NCBI GenBank assembly: GCA_963736975.1
Contig: CAVTQY010000001.1
Location: 1,798,001-1,862,000 of the forward strand
Origin: CAVTQY01 sp963736975
GTDB taxonomy: Bacteria; Pseudomonadota; Alphaproteobacteria; Acetobacterales; Acetobacteraceae
Length of the DNA stretch: 64,000 nt
Direction: 5' to 3'
Every line of letters begins with the position of its first letter. Position 1 is the stretch's first letter. The notes below the pieces were generated by a model, which saw nothing but the letters and a program-made list of their open reading frames with translations, had not been told where the DNA came from and did no database searches. This document shows positions 25,432 through 33,431 of this stretch, piece by piece. The translations under genes were made by a program, and so were the position numbers.

Positions 25432-26907
25432 ATGACCGATCTTGCTTTCGTTTCGGCGACCGAACTGGCCGCGATGATCCGCGGCCGCCAGGTCTCGCCG
25501 GTGGAAGTGCTGCATGCGGCGCTCGAGCGCATCGAGGCGAGCCAGAAGGTGTTCAACGCCTTCATCACCATCGCGGCGGACACCGCCATGACGGCGGCGA
25601 GGGAGGCGGAAGCGGCGGTGATACGCGGCGCACCGCTCGGACCGCTGCACGGCGTTCCCGTCGCGGTAAAGGATCTCGTGCCCACCGCCGGGCTGCGGAC
25701 CACGTGGGGCTCGCTGATTTTCAAGGACCACATCCCGGACCAGGACGCCGTGGTTATCGCGCGGCTGAAACAGGCGGGCGCGATCGTGGTCGGCAAAACC
25801 ACCACGCCGGAGTTCGGCCAGCAATGTCTCACCGAAGCGCCGCTGTTCGGCCGCACCAGCAACGCCTGGCGGGCCGACCGCAGCTCCGGCGGGTCGAGCG
25901 GCGGATCAGCCGTGGCGGTTGCTGCCGGCCTCACGCCGATCGCGGTGGCGACCGACGGTGGTGGTTCGACGCGCATTCCGGCCGCCTGCAACGGGGTGGT
26001 CGGCTTCAAGCAGGGGCTCGGCGTGGTGCCGCAGGAATATGCCCAGGACGGGTTCGGCAATATCTCCTATATCACGCCGATGACGCGCACGGTGTCGGAC
26101 ACGGCGCTGATGCTGGAGGTGATGGCCGGACCCGATATCCGCGATCCGCTGACAGTCGGACGCAGCAAACCGGACTTCCTCGCTGCCGCCCGCGAGCGGC
26201 GTGACCTTGTCGGACTGCGCGTCGGCTGGAGGCCTCGCCTCGGCAATATCCATGTCGCCGATGCGGTCCTGGAGGCATGCGAATCAGCGCTGCGGGACAT
26301 CGCCTCGCTGGGCGCCGAGGTCTCGGAGCTTACGGCGCCGTTCGAAAATCCCGAGCGCGTCTGGTTCGTCAACAACGGCGCCTATCGGATGGCGCAGTTC
26401 GGGCATCATCTGCAAGAACATCGCGCGATCATGTGCCCCACTTTCGTGCGGCAGATGGATCGCATCGGGTCGTGCTCGGCGGCGGAACTTTACGATGCGG
26501 TTTTCGCCCGCACACGCCTCTATCGACAGGTACAGGCCTGGTTCGAGACGTGCGACATCGTGGCGATGCCCACGCTGTCGCGCGCGGCGGTGCCGATCGA
26601 CCAGGATTTCTTCGGCCCGATCGAGATCGACGGCAAAATGGTCGAGAACATCCGAGCCGCGTGGTATCCCTACACCATGCCGTTCAACCTCACCGGCAAT
26701 CCGGCGATCAGCCTGCCCGCGGGCTTCGATGGCGACGGCATGCCGCTGGCGGTTCAGTTCGTCGCGCCGCCCGGCGCCGATGCAGCTTTGTTGCACGTTG
26801 CGGCCGCGTTCGAACGAGCGCGTCCCTGGGCTGCGGGCTACGAGCGGACGCTGCCCCTGTCAGGAAATCAGAGCACCGACAAGGCCCGGCCTCTCCGCCT
26901 GCGATGA
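25432..26907 (+). CDS. Amidase signature family enzyme
   Basis: 491 residues. The Ser-cisSer-Lys triad is in place: Lys in VPVAVKDLVPTAG (~residue 80), the Gly/Ser-rich stretch SSGGSSGGSAVAVAAG (~150-165) and the nucleophile block TDGGGSTRIPAACNGV (~175-190). It hydrolyses amide bonds of small molecules. It diverges from the N-formylglutamate amidohydrolase and isochorismatase genes, which suggests joint control. Its last 48 bases overlap the 3' end of the asparagine synthase gene on the other strand. The enzyme is complete; GatA is unlikely because gatB and gatC are absent. Confidence 0.9.
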   Translation: MTDLAFVSATELAAMIRGRQVSPVEVLHAALERIEASQKVFNAFITIAADTAMTAAREAEAAVIRGAPLGPLHGVPVAVKDLVPTAGLRTTWGSLIFKDHIPDQDAVVIARLKQAGAIVVGKTTTPEFGQQCLTEAPLFGRTSNAWRADRSSGGSSGGSAVAVAAGLTPIAVATDGGGSTRIPAACNGVVGFKQGLGVVPQEYAQDGFGNISYITPMTRTVSDTALMLEVMAGPDIRDPLTVGRSKPDFLAAARERRDLVGLRVGWRPRLGNIHVADAVLEACESALRDIASLGAEVSELTAPFENPERVWFVNNGAYRMAQFGHHLQEHRAIMCPTFVRQMDRIGSCSAAELYDAVFARTRLYRQVQAWFETCDIVAMPTLSRAAVPIDQDFFGPIEIDGKMVENIRAAWYPYTMPFNLTGNPAISLPAGFDGDGMPLAVQFVAPPGADAALLHVAAAFERARPWAAGYERTLPLSGNQSTDKARPLRLR

Positions 26908-28842
26908 CACCCAGCGCCGCTTCCACTCCTGGAACATCAACACGTTCCACAAAGCGTTCGGCCAGGCCCGCCGTCCAGACTGGTGTTCCGCCCATTTCTC
27001 CTGGATCGGCTCCGGGTTGAACAGCCCGTCCTGGCGCATCGCGCCCGGGTCGAGCAGGTCCGCGGCCCAATCCTTGAGCGGTCCACGCAGCCACCCCGAG
27101 ATCGGCGCCTCGAAACCCTGCTTCGGCCGCTCGAACAAGCTGCGCGGCACATGCCGGGCGAGCACGTCCTTGAGGATGATCTTCGTCCGCGTGCCGTCCG
27201 ACTTGTGTTGGCGTGGCAGGCGCAGCGCGAACTCGATCACCCGGTAATCGAGAATCGGACAGCGGCCCTCCAGACTGACCGCCATGGTCGCCCGGTCCAG
27301 CTTGGTCAGAATGTCGTCCGGCAGGTAGGTAATGAGGTCGATGAACTGCATGCGGTCCTTGAAATCCGGAACCCCCTGTTCGGCCGCGCCCGTCCAGATC
27401 GGATCGGTAGGCTCCTTCGCACCGGGCACCAGAGCTTCCGGGTCGGACCACAGGCTGCGGATCTCGCGGAAGATCAGGTCACGGCTCGGCAGGCTCATCC
27501 ATGCGGCGAGTTTGTGCATGCGATCGCCGATCCGTTCCGGCCGCTTCGATTCCGGAATCGCTCGCCCCAGTACGTCCCAGGCGGCGGGAGGCAGCGAACG
27601 CAGGACCGTCGCCAGCGCCCGACGACCCGCCGGCGGCAACGCGCCGCCGAGACGGGAGAGCTGGTTCCCGAACTGGTAATGCGGATAACCGCAGAACAAC
27701 TCATCGCCGCCGTCCCCCGACAGCGACACCGTCACATCACGGCGCGCCAGCTCCGAAACCAGCAGCGTGGGTATCTGCGATGCATCGGCGAACGGCTCGT
27801 CGAACCACTCGGCGAGTTTGGGAACCAGATCGAGCGCCGCCTCGGGTGCGAGATAGATCTCGGTGTGATCGGTTCCGAGATGCTCGGCAATCGCCTTCGC
27901 ATATGGCGCTTCGTTGTATTTCGCCTCGGTGAAGCCAATGGAGAAGGTTTTCACCGGCCGTGCGCTCTGCTTCTGCATGAGCGCGACGACGACCGAACTG
28001 TCGATCCCGCCCGAGAGAAACGCGCCGAGCGGCACGTCGGCCACCATGCGACGCTGCACGGCATCGGACAGCAGGCGTTCCAATTGATCGGTGAGCTCCT
28101 GGCGACTGCCGGTCAGCTTCGTGCGGGACGCGGCTTCGTACGGATCCCAGAAGACGTGCTCGACCGGCTGCCCCGCCAGCGGCCCTTCGCTGGCGATCGA
28201 CACCGCCGTACCTGGCCGTACCTGGCGCACGCCGCGAAACACCGAATGCGTGGCGGGAAAATAGGCGAAGCGCAGATAGCTGGTCACCGCATCGCGGTCG
28301 ATCTCGCCGGCCCAGGCCGGATGTGCGGCCATCATCTTGAGTTGCGAGCCGAACAGGATGGTGTCGCCGAACCGGCCGTAATAGAGTGGCTTCTTGCCCA
28401 CTGGATCGCGCAGCAGCCATAACGTGCGGTCGCGACTGTCCCACCAGCTTAGCGCGAACATCCCGATCAGCCGCTTGGCGGTAGGTATCACGCCCCAGGC
28501 CTCAAAGCCTTCCAGCATCACCTCGGTATCAGAATGACCGCGGAAAGTGATCCCGCGCGCCTGCAGATCGGGCCGCAACTCCTCCGGGTTGTAAATCTCG
28601 CCATTGTAGGAAAGCACCGAGCGGCCGCTGGCCGATATCATCGGCTGCGCACCGGCCGCGCTGAGCTCGACGATCGACAGCCGGCGATGACCGAAAGCGA
28701 TGCCGCAGACTGCATCGGCCCAGGCATCCCCGGCGTCCGGCCCGCGATGCACGGCGCGATCGGCCATGGCCTGGGCGAGGTCAACCGCCTGCCGCTGGCC
28801 GAAGCGTTGCCCGAGATCGAGGAACCCGGCGATACCGCACAT
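26860..28842 (-). CDS. asnB: Asparagine synthase (glutamine-hydrolysing)
   Basis: 660 residues. The N-terminal glutamine amidotransferase starts with Cys2 (MCGIAGFLD), with RGPDAGDAW and LSYNGEIYN. The synthetase domain has the PP-loop FLSGGIDSSVVVAL near residue 260 and SLSGDGGDELFCGY. It makes amide bonds from Asp or related acids with ATP. Such genes often sit in polysaccharide clusters, including those tied to PEP-CTERM/exosortase systems. Here a beta-helix protein, a glycosyltransferase and a methyltransferase follow on the other strand, and a PEP-CTERM protein lies at the window end. A surface-polymer role is therefore plausible besides asparagine synthesis. It overlaps the convergent amidase gene by 48 bases. 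Confidence 0.92.
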   Translation of the reverse strand: MCGIAGFLDLGQRFGQRQAVDLAQAMADRAVHRGPDAGDAWADAVCGIAFGHRRLSIVELSAAGAQPMISASGRSVLSYNGEIYNPEELRPDLQARGITFRGHSDTEVMLEGFEAWGVIPTAKRLIGMFALSWWDSRDRTLWLLRDPVGKKPLYYGRFGDTILFGSQLKMMAAHPAWAGEIDRDAVTSYLRFAYFPATHSVFRGVRQVRPGTAVSIASEGPLAGQPVEHVFWDPYEAASRTKLTGSRQELTDQLERLLSDAVQRRMVADVPLGAFLSGGIDSSVVVALMQKQSARPVKTFSIGFTEAKYNEAPYAKAIAEHLGTDHTEIYLAPEAALDLVPKLAEWFDEPFADASQIPTLLVSELARRDVTVSLSGDGGDELFCGYPHYQFGNQLSRLGGALPPAGRRALATVLRSLPPAAWDVLGRAIPESKRPERIGDRMHKLAAWMSLPSRDLIFREIRSLWSDPEALVPGAKEPTDPIWTGAAEQGVPDFKDRMQFIDLITYLPDDILTKLDRATMAVSLEGRCPILDYRVIEFALRLPRQHKSDGTRTKIILKDVLARHVPRSLFERPKQGFEAPISGWLRGPLKDWAADLLDPGAMRQDGLFNPEPIQEKWAEHQSGRRAWPNALWNVLMFQEWKRRWVSSQAERPGLVGALIS

Positions 28843-29152
28843 ATTTACCGTTCCACTGAACGCGATTGAAGGAGGAACTCAACCTGGCGCCATGTGCGTC
28901 CGTCACATGGCGGCATGACATCGACTTGCAACCTATGTACCGCAAGGCAGCGACACCCGATCACGGTTGCCTCAGCACCCCATCTGAGTCATATGATTTC
29001 GACCGTATATCGGTGGTGTCGCGAGAGTCGAGGTAAATGTTTTTTTACCTGCATGATCCACTGACCTGATCCATCAGGGTCGATCCGAAAGGTCGATCCG
29101 ACTGGGGCGAAAGACCGACAGTGAAGCTTCACACGAAGGAGGCGATTGCCAG
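28843..29152. other. Divergent promoter region between asnB and the beta-helix gene
   Basis: 310 bases of visibly lower GC than the genes, with no open frame of note. Two near-adjacent copies of GGTCGATCCGA lie around 29079-29101 and could be a factor binding site. AAGGAGG at 29136-29142 serves the beta-helix gene. Both flanking genes must be transcribed out of this gap. Confidence 0.6.
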
Positions 29153-30082
29153 ATGATCCGGACCCTTGGCGTGGTTGGGTTTTTGCTGGTCGGCTGGTTG
29201 GGCAGTGCTTCCGCTCTTACCCTCACCGTTGGCGCCGATCAACAGTACAAGCAGCCGAGCCAGGCTATCGCCGCTGCACACGACGGCGATACGATCCGTA
29301 TCGAACCAGGAACATATTTCGATTGCGCGATTGTCCGGCCAAGTCACCTGGTGATCGAAGGCATCGGGCAGAATGTGGTGATGACCGATCGGCCCTGTGG
29401 CGGCAAGGCGCTGTTGATCATTAACGGCAACGATACCACGATCCGCAACCTGACGCTGCAACGCGTGCGCGTCCCAGACCACAACGGCGCCGGCATTCGT
29501 GCCCAGGGCGGCAATCTGACGGTAGAGAACACCCGGTTCATCAACGATGAAGATGGCATTCTTACGGTCAACAATCCGCGGGCGACGATCAAGATTATCG
29601 GCAGCCAGTTCATCGACAATGGCGGATGCTTCTCGAACGGTTTCTGCGCCCACGCGATCTATATCAATCACGTCGGTGACGTGCAGGTTGAGAACTCGCG
29701 GTTCTATGATAACCATGGCGGTCACAGCATCAAGTCACGCGCCTTCAAAACCGAGGTCCTGAACTGCGCCATCGAGGATGGACCTGAGGGTACCTCCAGT
29801 TATCTCATCGACATCCCCAACGGGGGAACGACGACCATCGTCGGCAACCGGTTGGAGAAGGGACCTAAGGCGCAGAACTGGGCCACAGCGATCACAATAG
29901 GCGAAGAGGGAGTTAAGCAGCCGACCGATTCCATCATTGTCAAAAATAACGTCCTAACCAACGATACGGGTCATCCGACAACCTTCGTGCGCAACCTGAC
30001 AGCGACGCCGGCGCAGTTATCCGGCAATGTTTTCAAAGGAGGAAAGGTGGTCCCTTTGCAGGGGGATGGTTCGACAGGTTGA
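29153..30082 (+). CDS. Exported right-handed beta-helix protein
   Basis: 309 residues. A signal peptide (MIRTLGVVGFLLVGWLGSASA) is followed by repeated beta-helix rungs with the usual Ile/Val/Asn ladder: TTIRNLTLQRV, NLTVENTRFIND, ATIKIIGSQFIDNGG, DVQVENSRFYDNHGG and TTTIVGNRLEKG. This is the fold of pectate lyases and polysaccharide-modifying enzymes, including AlgG-like epimerases, but no catalytic triad can be named. It precedes a glycosyltransferase and a methyltransferase on the same strand, so it probably handles an exported polysaccharide in the periplasm. There are 81 bases to the next gene. Confidence 0.8.
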   Translation: MIRTLGVVGFLLVGWLGSASALTLTVGADQQYKQPSQAIAAAHDGDTIRIEPGTYFDCAIVRPSHLVIEGIGQNVVMTDRPCGGKALLIINGNDTTIRNLTLQRVRVPDHNGAGIRAQGGNLTVENTRFINDEDGILTVNNPRATIKIIGSQFIDNGGCFSNGFCAHAIYINHVGDVQVENSRFYDNHGGHSIKSRAFKTEVLNCAIEDGPEGTSSYLIDIPNGGTTTIVGNRLEKGPKAQNWATAITIGEEGVKQPTDSIIVKNNVLTNDTGHPTTFVRNLTATPAQLSGNVFKGGKVVPLQGDGSTG

Positions 30083-30163
30083 CATGGCGGCTCGTCAACA
30101 ACGCCAGACAACTCGAGCGCCTGGTCATGGCGGTCGCTCGACGTTTGGCTTCCCCCTAACGCG

Positions 30164-31462
30164 ATGACCCGGACCGGCAGCACCATGCAACCATCACCGG
30201 ACCGGTCGACACGCGCGGAACATCGGTTGCGGGTGCTTGTCTTCACCACGGTGTTCCCGAATGCCGCGCAGCCGCTGCTCGGCACCTTCGTGCTCGAACG
30301 TATCCGCCACCTCACTGACTTCGCGGAGATCCGGGTGGTGGCGCCAGTGAGCTGGTACCGGGGATTCAACAGGCTGAGGTCACGATCTGAGACAACCGCC
30401 GGTCTTGCCGTGGTGCATCCGAGATGGTGGTTGTTTCCCAGGATCTTCAAGGCGCTCGACGGCTTGTTCCTGTTTGCCTCCGCGTTCCGGGACGTCGCGC
30501 GATTGCGGCGAGCTTTCGACTTCGATCTGATCGATGCGCATTTTGCCTATCCGGACGGGTTCGCGGCCATCCTGCTTGGCAAATGGTTCGCCAAGCCCGT
30601 TTGCATAACCCTGCGCGGCACAATCATTCCGTTGTCCGCCGACCCGCTCCGAAAGCGGCTCTGCGACTGGGCCATCCGACGGGCAGAGCGGGTGATCGCC
30701 GTCGCTCAGAACCTGGCTGACCGCGCCCGCCAGGGCGGCGTTCCGGACCAGCGGATCGAGATCATCGCCAACGGCGTTGATGCCGAGCGGTTCGCAATCG
30801 TCGAGCGCGACCTGGCGAGAGCGCGCCTGGACCTGCGAACGACCGGGCGGCTGCTTGTCTCGGTAGGTCATCTGTCGCCACGGAAAGGTTTCCAACGAAT
30901 CATCCGCGCCTTGCCGCGGGTGATCGCCGGTTGCCCCGACGCGCGCTTGGCGATCGTCGGCGGAAAGGGCGGCGAGGCCGATAACAGCGCCGAGTTGCGC
31001 GCGCTGGCGCAAGAACTCGGCCTCGCGGACCGCGTGCTGTTTGTCGGACCCGAGACGCCGGACCGCGTGGCGTTGTGGCTCGGCGCGGCCGATGCCTTTG
31101 TTCTCGCCAGCGATTTCGAGGGCTGTCCGAACGTGGTCCTCGAGGCCATGGCATGCGGGCGGCCGGTCATCGCCACGAAGGTCGGTCATGTCGAGCGCAT
31201 GGTGCCAGACTTCGCCGGCATCCTGCTCGATGATCCCGAGGACAGCCTGGCGCTCGCGGATGCGGCGCTCGTTGCTTTGGCGCGGCGCTGGGATGCCCAG
31301 CGGATTCGCAAACATGTCGCCGCGCAATCCTGGGACGACGTGGCACGACGGGTCGCGGCGCAATGGCAACTCGCCAAACAAGCTTTCGACGCCACGACAG
31401 CCGGCAAGCCCAACGCTTCGCCGGCGTCTCCCCTGACAGCCCTGCGGAGCCCTGAGGCATGA
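30164..31462 (+). CDS. Glycosyltransferase family 4, GT-B fold
   Basis: About 432 residues (an ATG at 30185 is an alternative start). The N-terminal half carries VFTTVFPNAAQPLLGTFV, the opening of sugar transferases of this group, and IDAHFAYPDGFAAILLGKW. The C-terminal donor domain reads LVSVGHLSPRKGFQRIIRAL, LFVGPETPDRVALWLGAAD and FVLASDFEGCPNVVLEAMAC, including the EGxPNVVLEA-type nucleotide-sugar site. It transfers a sugar to a growing surface polymer at the inner face of the membrane. Its stop overlaps the start of the methyltransferase gene (ATGA), so the two are coupled. Donor and acceptor are unknown. Confidence 0.9.
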   Translation: MTRTGSTMQPSPDRSTRAEHRLRVLVFTTVFPNAAQPLLGTFVLERIRHLTDFAEIRVVAPVSWYRGFNRLRSRSETTAGLAVVHPRWWLFPRIFKALDGLFLFASAFRDVARLRRAFDFDLIDAHFAYPDGFAAILLGKWFAKPVCITLRGTIIPLSADPLRKRLCDWAIRRAERVIAVAQNLADRARQGGVPDQRIEIIANGVDAERFAIVERDLARARLDLRTTGRLLVSVGHLSPRKGFQRIIRALPRVIAGCPDARLAIVGGKGGEADNSAELRALAQELGLADRVLFVGPETPDRVALWLGAADAFVLASDFEGCPNVVLEAMACGRPVIATKVGHVERMVPDFAGILLDDPEDSLALADAALVALARRWDAQRIRKHVAAQSWDDVARRVAAQWQLAKQAFDATTAGKPNASPASPLTALRSPEA

Positions 31463-32712
31463 AGCGACGTCTGGTGGAATTGCTGCGGTGCCCGGTCTGC
31501 CGCGACCGGCTGGAATTGACGGTCTTTACCGAGACCGAACGGCCGGTGCCGGTAAAACCGCCCGGACCGGCATGCCGCAACCGATGCACATTGCGCGGTG
31601 TGATGCTCCGGGACGGGCAGGACGCGCCCGGTTCCGACGAATGCGCGTCCTGCTACGGGCGAGATGTCGAAGAAGGGCTGCTCGCCTGCACCGGATGCAT
31701 GGCGCTCTATCCCATCACCGGTGCGCTGCCGCGCCTGGTGCGCGGCGCCGAGCAGGAGCACCGGACCTTCTTCGAGCGCCATCGCGATGCCATCCGCCAG
31801 GCAACGGGGCGCGAGCCGGCAATATCCACAACCGCCGGCAAGGACCCAGCGGTGTTCGACCCCCGCAGCAATGAAAGTTTCGGGCTGCAATGGACGAACC
31901 AGGTTGACAGCGAGAAAACCTGGTTCAAGGACGACGCCACGTTGCGCAAGGAAGAATTTCTGCATTCGCTCGCGGTGGACCGAGAGACGCTGCGGGGCGC
32001 GCTGATCCTCGATGGCGGGTGCGGCAACGGCCGGCTGACGGCATCGCTGGCGGGTTTCGGCGCTGAAATCGTTGGCATGGACCTGTCCGCCGGCATCGAA
32101 CGTGCGCAGGCCAGCAAAGCGCAATACGCCGGCGAGCGCGAACACTTCGTGCATTTCATCCAGGCCAATGTGATGGAACTGCCGCTGGCCCCAGGCAGCT
32201 TCGACATGATCCACTCGAGCGGCGTGCTGCATCACACACCCAGCACCGAACGCGCCTTCGCCAGTTTTCTTACCGCGGTGCGCTCTGGCGGTAGAGTTTA
32301 TATTCAACTTTACCGCCGGCGCGAAGCATGGGTCGGCGTCCCCAATGCGCTGCTGCGCCGTGTCACATCGCGCCTGCCGACGCGACTTCTATACCAGCTC
32401 TGCTGGGCCGCCGTGCCGTTGCATACCGCGCTCGTTCTTCTGGTTGCCCGCGCGCGCGGCGAGGAGTTGATCATCGGCTCAACCAGCCGCGGCGAACGCG
32501 CTCTTTCGCTCTTCGACAACTACAGTCCGCGCTACCAGTACCGCTACACGCCGGAACAGGTCCGCCGGATGTTCGAGTCGGCCGGCCTCGTCGATATCCA
32601 GGACACGACTCTCGAGAATGAAGCCCGGCATATGGTGGCCTTCGTCGGCCGCAAACCCGGTCCGGAGGTCGCGCCGAGAACGCCTGTCGGGGTCGCGTCC
32701 CTGACCTCCTGA
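31459..32712 (+). CDS. Class I SAM methyltransferase with N-terminal Trm112-like zinc segment
   Basis: 417 residues. It starts LLRCPVCRDRLEL, a Trm112-like cysteine segment, with further Cys pairs (CASCYG, CTGC) up to residue 85. The Rossmann core follows: ILDGGCGNGRLTASLAGFGA (motif I), GMDLSAGIERA, then FDMIHSSGVLHHTP. A hydrophobic helix near residue 310 (LCWAAVPLHTALVLLV) may touch the membrane. Coupled to the glycosyltransferase gene, it probably methylates a sugar or lipid intermediate. The tail is Pro/Val-rich. Family is clear, substrate is inference. Confidence 0.87.
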   Translation: MKRRLVELLRCPVCRDRLELTVFTETERPVPVKPPGPACRNRCTLRGVMLRDGQDAPGSDECASCYGRDVEEGLLACTGCMALYPITGALPRLVRGAEQEHRTFFERHRDAIRQATGREPAISTTAGKDPAVFDPRSNESFGLQWTNQVDSEKTWFKDDATLRKEEFLHSLAVDRETLRGALILDGGCGNGRLTASLAGFGAEIVGMDLSAGIERAQASKAQYAGEREHFVHFIQANVMELPLAPGSFDMIHSSGVLHHTPSTERAFASFLTAVRSGGRVYIQLYRRREAWVGVPNALLRRVTSRLPTRLLYQLCWAAVPLHTALVLLVARARGEELIIGSTSRGERALSLFDNYSPRYQYRYTPEQVRRMFESAGLVDIQDTTLENEARHMVAFVGRKPGPEVAPRTPVGVASLTS

Positions 32713-32797
32713 TCGAACTTCGTCAGCCCTCCGGTTGCGCCGAGCTGCGGTCGCGATGCATCGTTGAGGGCAGTTCGGCCCGAGGGAGGAAAACACC

Positions 32798-33388
32798 ATA
32801 CGCGCAGCCCGGGTCTTCGAGCCCGCGCCGGAGGGTAGGGGCGCGCAAATTGTCCTGTCGGCGGCGATGCGGCCGATCCCGGAGCGGGAAAGCCGATCGC
32901 GCCCGACCAGTCCTGGCCTGTCGGCATTGTTTCATGGCGTTGTCATCGTTGGCCTGATCCTGGCCATACGGATGCAGCAGCTTCCGCTTGCGCCCGAGCC
33001 GGAAGCGATCCCGGTCTGGTCGATCTGACCGATCAGAACGGGGGCGATCTCACTGGTGATCAGAGCTACAGCCCATTTCAACCCGGCGGCGGGAGTAACA
33101 TACAAGGTGACCCCCTGGGTGACCGGCTATGCCGACTACGCGGTGGCCAACCGGGCGCCGACGCCCGCCGAGCTGTTCTGCGCGGGCCCGCAAAATGCCC
33201 GCAGCCTGGCCAATTTCTTCGTCGGCGATCCGAGCCTCCAGCAGGTCGTCGCGCATACGATCGAGGCTGGGGTCTGCGGTTCGTTGCCCCGGATTGCGGG
33301 CGGGACTCTCACCTACAATCTCGGCCTGTTCCGCAGTACCCTTGCTAACGACATTGCACCGGTCGGCGGCGTGCGCGTGACGTTTTGA
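32798..33388 (+). pseudogene. Fossil joint of a TonB N-terminus and a TonB-dependent receptor fragment
   Basis: The first part, 32798-33028, encodes a TonB-like N-terminus (LFHGVVIVGLILAIRMQQLP, then LAPEPEAIPVW) and ends at TGA. A good ribosome site, GGAGGA, stands seven bases before ATA, where ATG would be expected, so the start seems lost. The second part, 33056-33388, encodes a piece of a receptor barrel: TPWVTGYADYAVANRAPTPA, ELFCAGPQ and LANFFVGDPSLQQV. A normal tonB and receptor are both mostly missing between and after these. A deletion that fused two transport genes is the simplest explanation. Confidence 0.75.
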
Positions 33389-33431
33389 ATGAGCGACATT
33401 GTTGGCGCTCGCGAGACACGCGGTCCCCTCT

